Below are positions 32,171 through 34,566 of a DNA stretch of 34,566 bases, one piece after another. Under the pieces are notes generated by a model. It saw nothing but the letters and a program-made list of their open reading frames with translations. It was not told the origin of the DNA and made no database searches. The stretch is from Acidimicrobiia bacterium. Lineage in GTDB: Bacteria > Actinomycetota > Acidimicrobiia > Spongiisociales > ZC4RG35. The stretch covers positions 1 through 34,566 of the forward strand of contig JAICNB010000029.1 in NCBI GenBank assembly GCA_025928935.1, in the 5' to 3' direction. The position numbers and the translations under genes are program-made. How positions within the stretch are numbered: the stretch's first letter is position 1; each line of letters opens with the position of its first letter.

Positions 32171-32794
32171 CTACTTGGAGGCTACCGCCGCAAGCTCGCG
32201 ACGGGTGAGAATTCCGTCGATTACCCCGTATTCCTTCGCCTCGGCGGCCAGCATCCAGTAGTCGCGCTCCGTGTCCGTGGAGATCTTCTCGTAATCCTGC
32301 CCGGTGTGCTCGGCGAGGATCCGGTTGAGCTGCTCTCGCATCTGCACAATCAGCCGGGCCTGGATCTCGATGTCCGAGGCCTGGCCTTGGGCGCCGCCAT
32401 GGGGTTGGTGCAGCATCACCCGGGCGTGGGGCAGCGCGTAGCGCTTGCCGACTGCCCCGCCGGCGAGGATCACCGCTGCAGCGGAGGCCGCCATGCCCAT
32501 GCACACCGTGTTCACGTCGGGCTTGATGTACTGCATCGTGTCGTAGACGGCGAACAAGGAGGTGATCGACCCACCGGGTGAGTTGATGTAGAGGAAGATG
32601 TCCTTGTCGGGATCCTCGGACTCGAGGTGGAGGAGCTGGGCCATGATCAGGTTGGCGATGGTGTCGTCGATCGGGGTGCCGAGGAAGATGATGCGGTCCT
32701 TCAGCAACCGGCTGTAGATGTCGAAATAGCGCTCGCCCCGGCTGGTCTGCTCGAACACAGTGGGGATCACATAGTTCTGGAACTGGTCGGTCAT
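32171..32794 (-). CDS. clpP: ATP-dependent Clp protease proteolytic subunit ClpP
   Basis: The 207-residue serine protease subunit has the catalytic triad S104 ('[11 protein letters not shown]'), H129 ('[11 protein letters not shown]') and D178 ('[10 protein letters not shown]'), in the normal spacing, and the oxyanion 'NSPGGSI'. Actinobacteria often have two clpP genes; only one is in this window. Its ATG overlaps the tig stop (ATGA) and its ribosome site GGAGGAAGA lies in the end of tig. Confidence 0.97.
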   Translation of the reverse strand: MTDQFQNYVIPTVFEQTSRGERYFDIYSRLLKDRIIFLGTPIDDTIANLIMAQLLHLESEDPDKDIFLYINSPGGSITSLFAVYDTMQYIKPDVNTVCMGMAASAAAVILAGGAVGKRYALPHARVMLHQPHGGAQGQASDIEIQARLIVQMREQLNRILAEHTGQDYEKISTDTERDYWMLAAEAKEYGVIDGILTRRELAAVASK

Positions 32795-34224
32795 TCTTCT
32801 TCCTCCGCCGTCGTGGCTATCACTTCGCCGATTGGCACTTCGCCGATTGGCACTTCGCCCGCTGAGGCTTCCCCGACTGGCTCCGCTTCGACGATCTCGG
32901 CTTCGACTTCTGTCACATTCAATCTCAACTCGACCGGGTTGCCCTCTTCGTCGACCGGGTTCGCTGCTGAGAGGATGGCGTCCAACGCCCTATTTCTGAG
33001 AATATCACCGGCCACTGCCAATTCCCGGCCGCTTTGCCGAAAGGCCTGCAGGTAGCCCACCGGGTCGTCCGATCGCGCGGCCAGGCTCTGGATCACCGAC
33101 GAGACCTCTTCGGGGGTGATCTCGATGCCGGCATCTTCGGCCACAGCTTCCAGTACGAGCTGGTTGCGAATGGCGCGTTCGGCCTGCTGGCGCAGGTCGT
33201 CGAGGAACTGCTCCTGGGTCAGGCCCGAGGCCGCGAAGTAGTCGTCGAGGGTCAGCTCACTGTCCTCGAGTCGGTGGACGAAGCGATGGAGTTGATCGTC
33301 CATCTCCGACCTCACCAGACCTTCGGGCAGGTCGACATCGACCTCGTCGACGAGGGTGCTCAAGGCCCGCTCGGCAAATTGACGGGACACGGCCTGGAGC
33401 TTGGCTTCGCCCAGCTGCTCCTCAAGCTCGGCGGTCAACTCATCGACGGTCTCGAACTCGGTATTCTCGTCGACCCATGAGTCGTCGAGGCCGGGCAGGA
33501 TCCGCTCTTTCACTTCGTTGATCGTGACCTCGAAGAGGACCTGCTCTCCGGCTCGGTCGCCGAAGCCCTCCGGCAGAGGGGCCTCGAATTCCAGGACCGT
33601 CCCGGGCCGAACGCCCTCGAGCCGCTCGTCGATGCCCTCGATGAGCAGGCCCGAGCCCACCTCGTAGAGGAGGTCGGCCGCAATTGCGCCCTCGATCGGC
33701 TCACCGTCCTTGCTCGCCTTGACATCAACCGATACGAAGTCTCCCGAGGCTGCCGGTCGGTCCACCTCCTCGACGGTGGCGAACTGCTCCAACATGCGAC
33801 GCAGCTGACCCTCCCGTTCCTCAGGAGTGACCGTCGGCGAGGTGACCTCGACGTCGCGGTCCTTGTACGCGGGCAAGACGATGCTCGGCCAGAGGGTGAC
33901 CATCACCTCCACTTCGACGCCGCCGTCGACGTCATTCAGACCTTCGAGCTGCGGCGTGACCGCAGGGCGAAGGTCCTCGGCGTCGAGGATTTCGGAGAGG
34001 GCAGGAGGCACCAGGTCGTCGATGACCTCACTGCGCAACCGTGCCGGGCCAACCGCTGCCTCGACCACGGGGAGCGGCGCCTTGCCGGGCCGGAAACCCT
34101 TCAGCTTCATCTCTCGTGACAGCTTGCGGGCGGTCTCCGCCTTGCCGGCGCTGATCTGGTCGTCGGTCAGATGGAACGTGACCAGACGTTCGAACGGACC
34201 GGTCTCGGTGACGGTTGTTGGCAT
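32791..34224 (-). CDS. tig: Trigger factor
   Basis: Trigger factor is the ribosome-bound chaperone with peptidyl-prolyl isomerase activity. The 477-residue product has the ribosome-binding signature '[17 protein letters not shown]' (43-59), an FKBP-type PPIase domain (about 155-245, '[21 protein letters not shown]'), and a helical C-terminal domain. A tail of about 40 acidic residues carries the pentapeptide GEVPI twice. It lies 53 bp downstream of tRNA-His across a terminator, and clpP follows with a 4-bp overlap. Confidence 0.95.
   Translation of the reverse strand: MPTTVTETGPFERLVTFHLTDDQISAGKAETARKLSREMKLKGFRPGKAPLPVVEAAVGPARLRSEVIDDLVPPALSEILDAEDLRPAVTPQLEGLNDVDGGVEVEVMVTLWPSIVLPAYKDRDVEVTSPTVTPEEREGQLRRMLEQFATVEEVDRPAASGDFVSVDVKASKDGEPIEGAIAADLLYEVGSGLLIEGIDERLEGVRPGTVLEFEAPLPEGFGDRAGEQVLFEVTINEVKERILPGLDDSWVDENTEFETVDELTAELEEQLGEAKLQAVSRQFAERALSTLVDEVDVDLPEGLVRSEMDDQLHRFVHRLEDSELTLDDYFAASGLTQEQFLDDLRQQAERAIRNQLVLEAVAEDAGIEITPEEVSSVIQSLAARSDDPVGYLQAFRQSGRELAVAGDILRNRALDAILSAANPVDEEGNPVELRLNVTEVEAEIVEAEPVGEASAGEVPIGEVPIGEVIATTAEEEE
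32821..32850. repeat. 15-bp tandem duplication in the tig 3' end
   Basis: CACTTCGCCGATTGG occurs twice in tandem (32821-32835, 32836-32850), with a further partial copy CACTTCGCC following. It encodes GEVPI units in the acidic tail of trigger factor. Confidence 0.88.
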
Positions 34225-34246
34225 TGTCCTCCGATGTTGTCATGAA

Positions 34247-34270
34247 GAAGGGCGCATCACTGCGCCCTTC
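34247..34270 (-). terminator. Terminator after tRNA-His
   Basis: GAAGGGCGC (34247-34255), 6-nt loop, GCGCCCTTC (34262-34270) form a perfect 9-bp hairpin between tRNA-His and tig. It most likely ends the tRNA transcript. Confidence 0.7.
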
Positions 34271-34276
34271 CCTAAG

Positions 34277-34351
34277 GGTGACCGACGGGATTCGAACCCG
34301 CGACGTCCTGGACCACAACCAGGTGCTCTACCGGGCTGAGCTACGGCCACC
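34277..34351 (-). tRNA. tRNA-His(GTG)
   Basis: Acceptor GTGGCCG pairs with CGGTCAC; the anticodon loop is TTGTGGT (GTG) on stem CCTGG/CCAGG, and the T arm reads GCGGG-TTCGAAT-CCCGT. The extra G-1 (34351) opposite C73 (34277), the histidine identity pair, is encoded. CCA is not encoded. Confidence 0.97.
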
Positions 34352-34376
34352 ATGTCTCGAATGAGCCCTTTCCTTG

Positions 34377-34450
34377 CGCCCCCGGGAGGACTCGAACCCC
34401 CAACCTGCGGATTAGAAGTCCGCCGCTCTATCCAGTTGAGCTACAGGGGC
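34377..34450 (-). tRNA. tRNA-Arg(TCT)
   Basis: Acceptor GCCCCTG pairs with CGGGGGC (one T-G wobble); the anticodon loop CTTCTAA (TCT, reading AGA) is on stem GCGGA/TCCGC; the T arm is GGGGG-TTCGAGT-CCTCC; discriminator G73. It lies 25 bp upstream of tRNA-His on the same strand. Confidence 0.96.
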
Positions 34451-34494
34451 CCTCGACCGAGGCCCTTCGGAGCCCGCCAGGATCGACCCATTCG

Positions 34495-34566
<72 letters not shown>

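Overview
The window reads as one contiguous piece of a high-GC actinobacterial chromosome. A sampled housekeeping line is about 67% G+C. The gene content (TrkA/TrkH, RNase E/G, the rodA-mrdA-mreD-mreC-mreB cluster, folC, clpX-clpP-tig, CoxD/CoxE-like pair, LPXTG surface proteins with Thr-rich stalks) fits a deep-branching actinobacterium such as an Acidimicrobiia relative. That placement is inference from gene content and codon style; no marker phylogeny could be run.

Layout. 1-3770: an OsmC-like protein (cut by the window edge), a DUF1028 protein, an LLM-class flavin oxidoreductase and a membrane-anchored Lon-like serine protease. 3814-6484: a small islet bounded by tRNA-Ala(GGC) and an imperfect 44-bp direct copy of that tRNA's 3' half. 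It holds an OLD-family ATPase/TOPRIM nuclease, a short Cys-containing protein and non-coding or decayed DNA of lower G+C (55-58% in sampled lines). 6566-8005: rsfS, nadD and an M23 peptidase. 8097-10141: two GAPDH-family genes in tandem; the first has lost all three key catalytic positions. 10219-12939: a single-domain response regulator, then a VWA (CoxE-like) and MoxR (CoxD-like) pair. 13056-16209: trkA-trkH-dksA-like, overlapping ATGA junctions. 16226-18238: rplU-rpmA-obg. 18310-20697: RNase E/G and thymidine kinase. 20843-26498: the cell-elongation operon mreB-mreC-mreD-mrdA-rodA (minus strand). 26679-28398: ndk and folC. 28450-30659: two LPXTG-type wall-anchored proteins. 30893-34224: tig-clpP-clpX. 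34277-34565: tRNA-Gly, tRNA-Arg and tRNA-His.

Most of the window is core physiology: ribosome assembly and silencing (obg, rsfS, L21, L27), NAD synthesis, glycolysis, nucleotide and folate metabolism, K+ uptake, rod-shape wall synthesis and protein folding/proteolysis. The observations that ordinary annotation would miss are: (1) a conserved structured RNA, with a pseudoknot and compensatory changes, in the 5' leaders of both LPXTG genes; (2) a GAPDH pseudoenzyme directly in front of the true GAPDH; (3) the tRNA-Ala-bounded islet carrying a compact OLD nuclease; (4) a possible cysteine-codon upstream ORF with mutually exclusive hairpins ahead of the OsmC gene; (5) a 239-bp out-of-frame overlap of the M23 peptidase reading frame with nadD.
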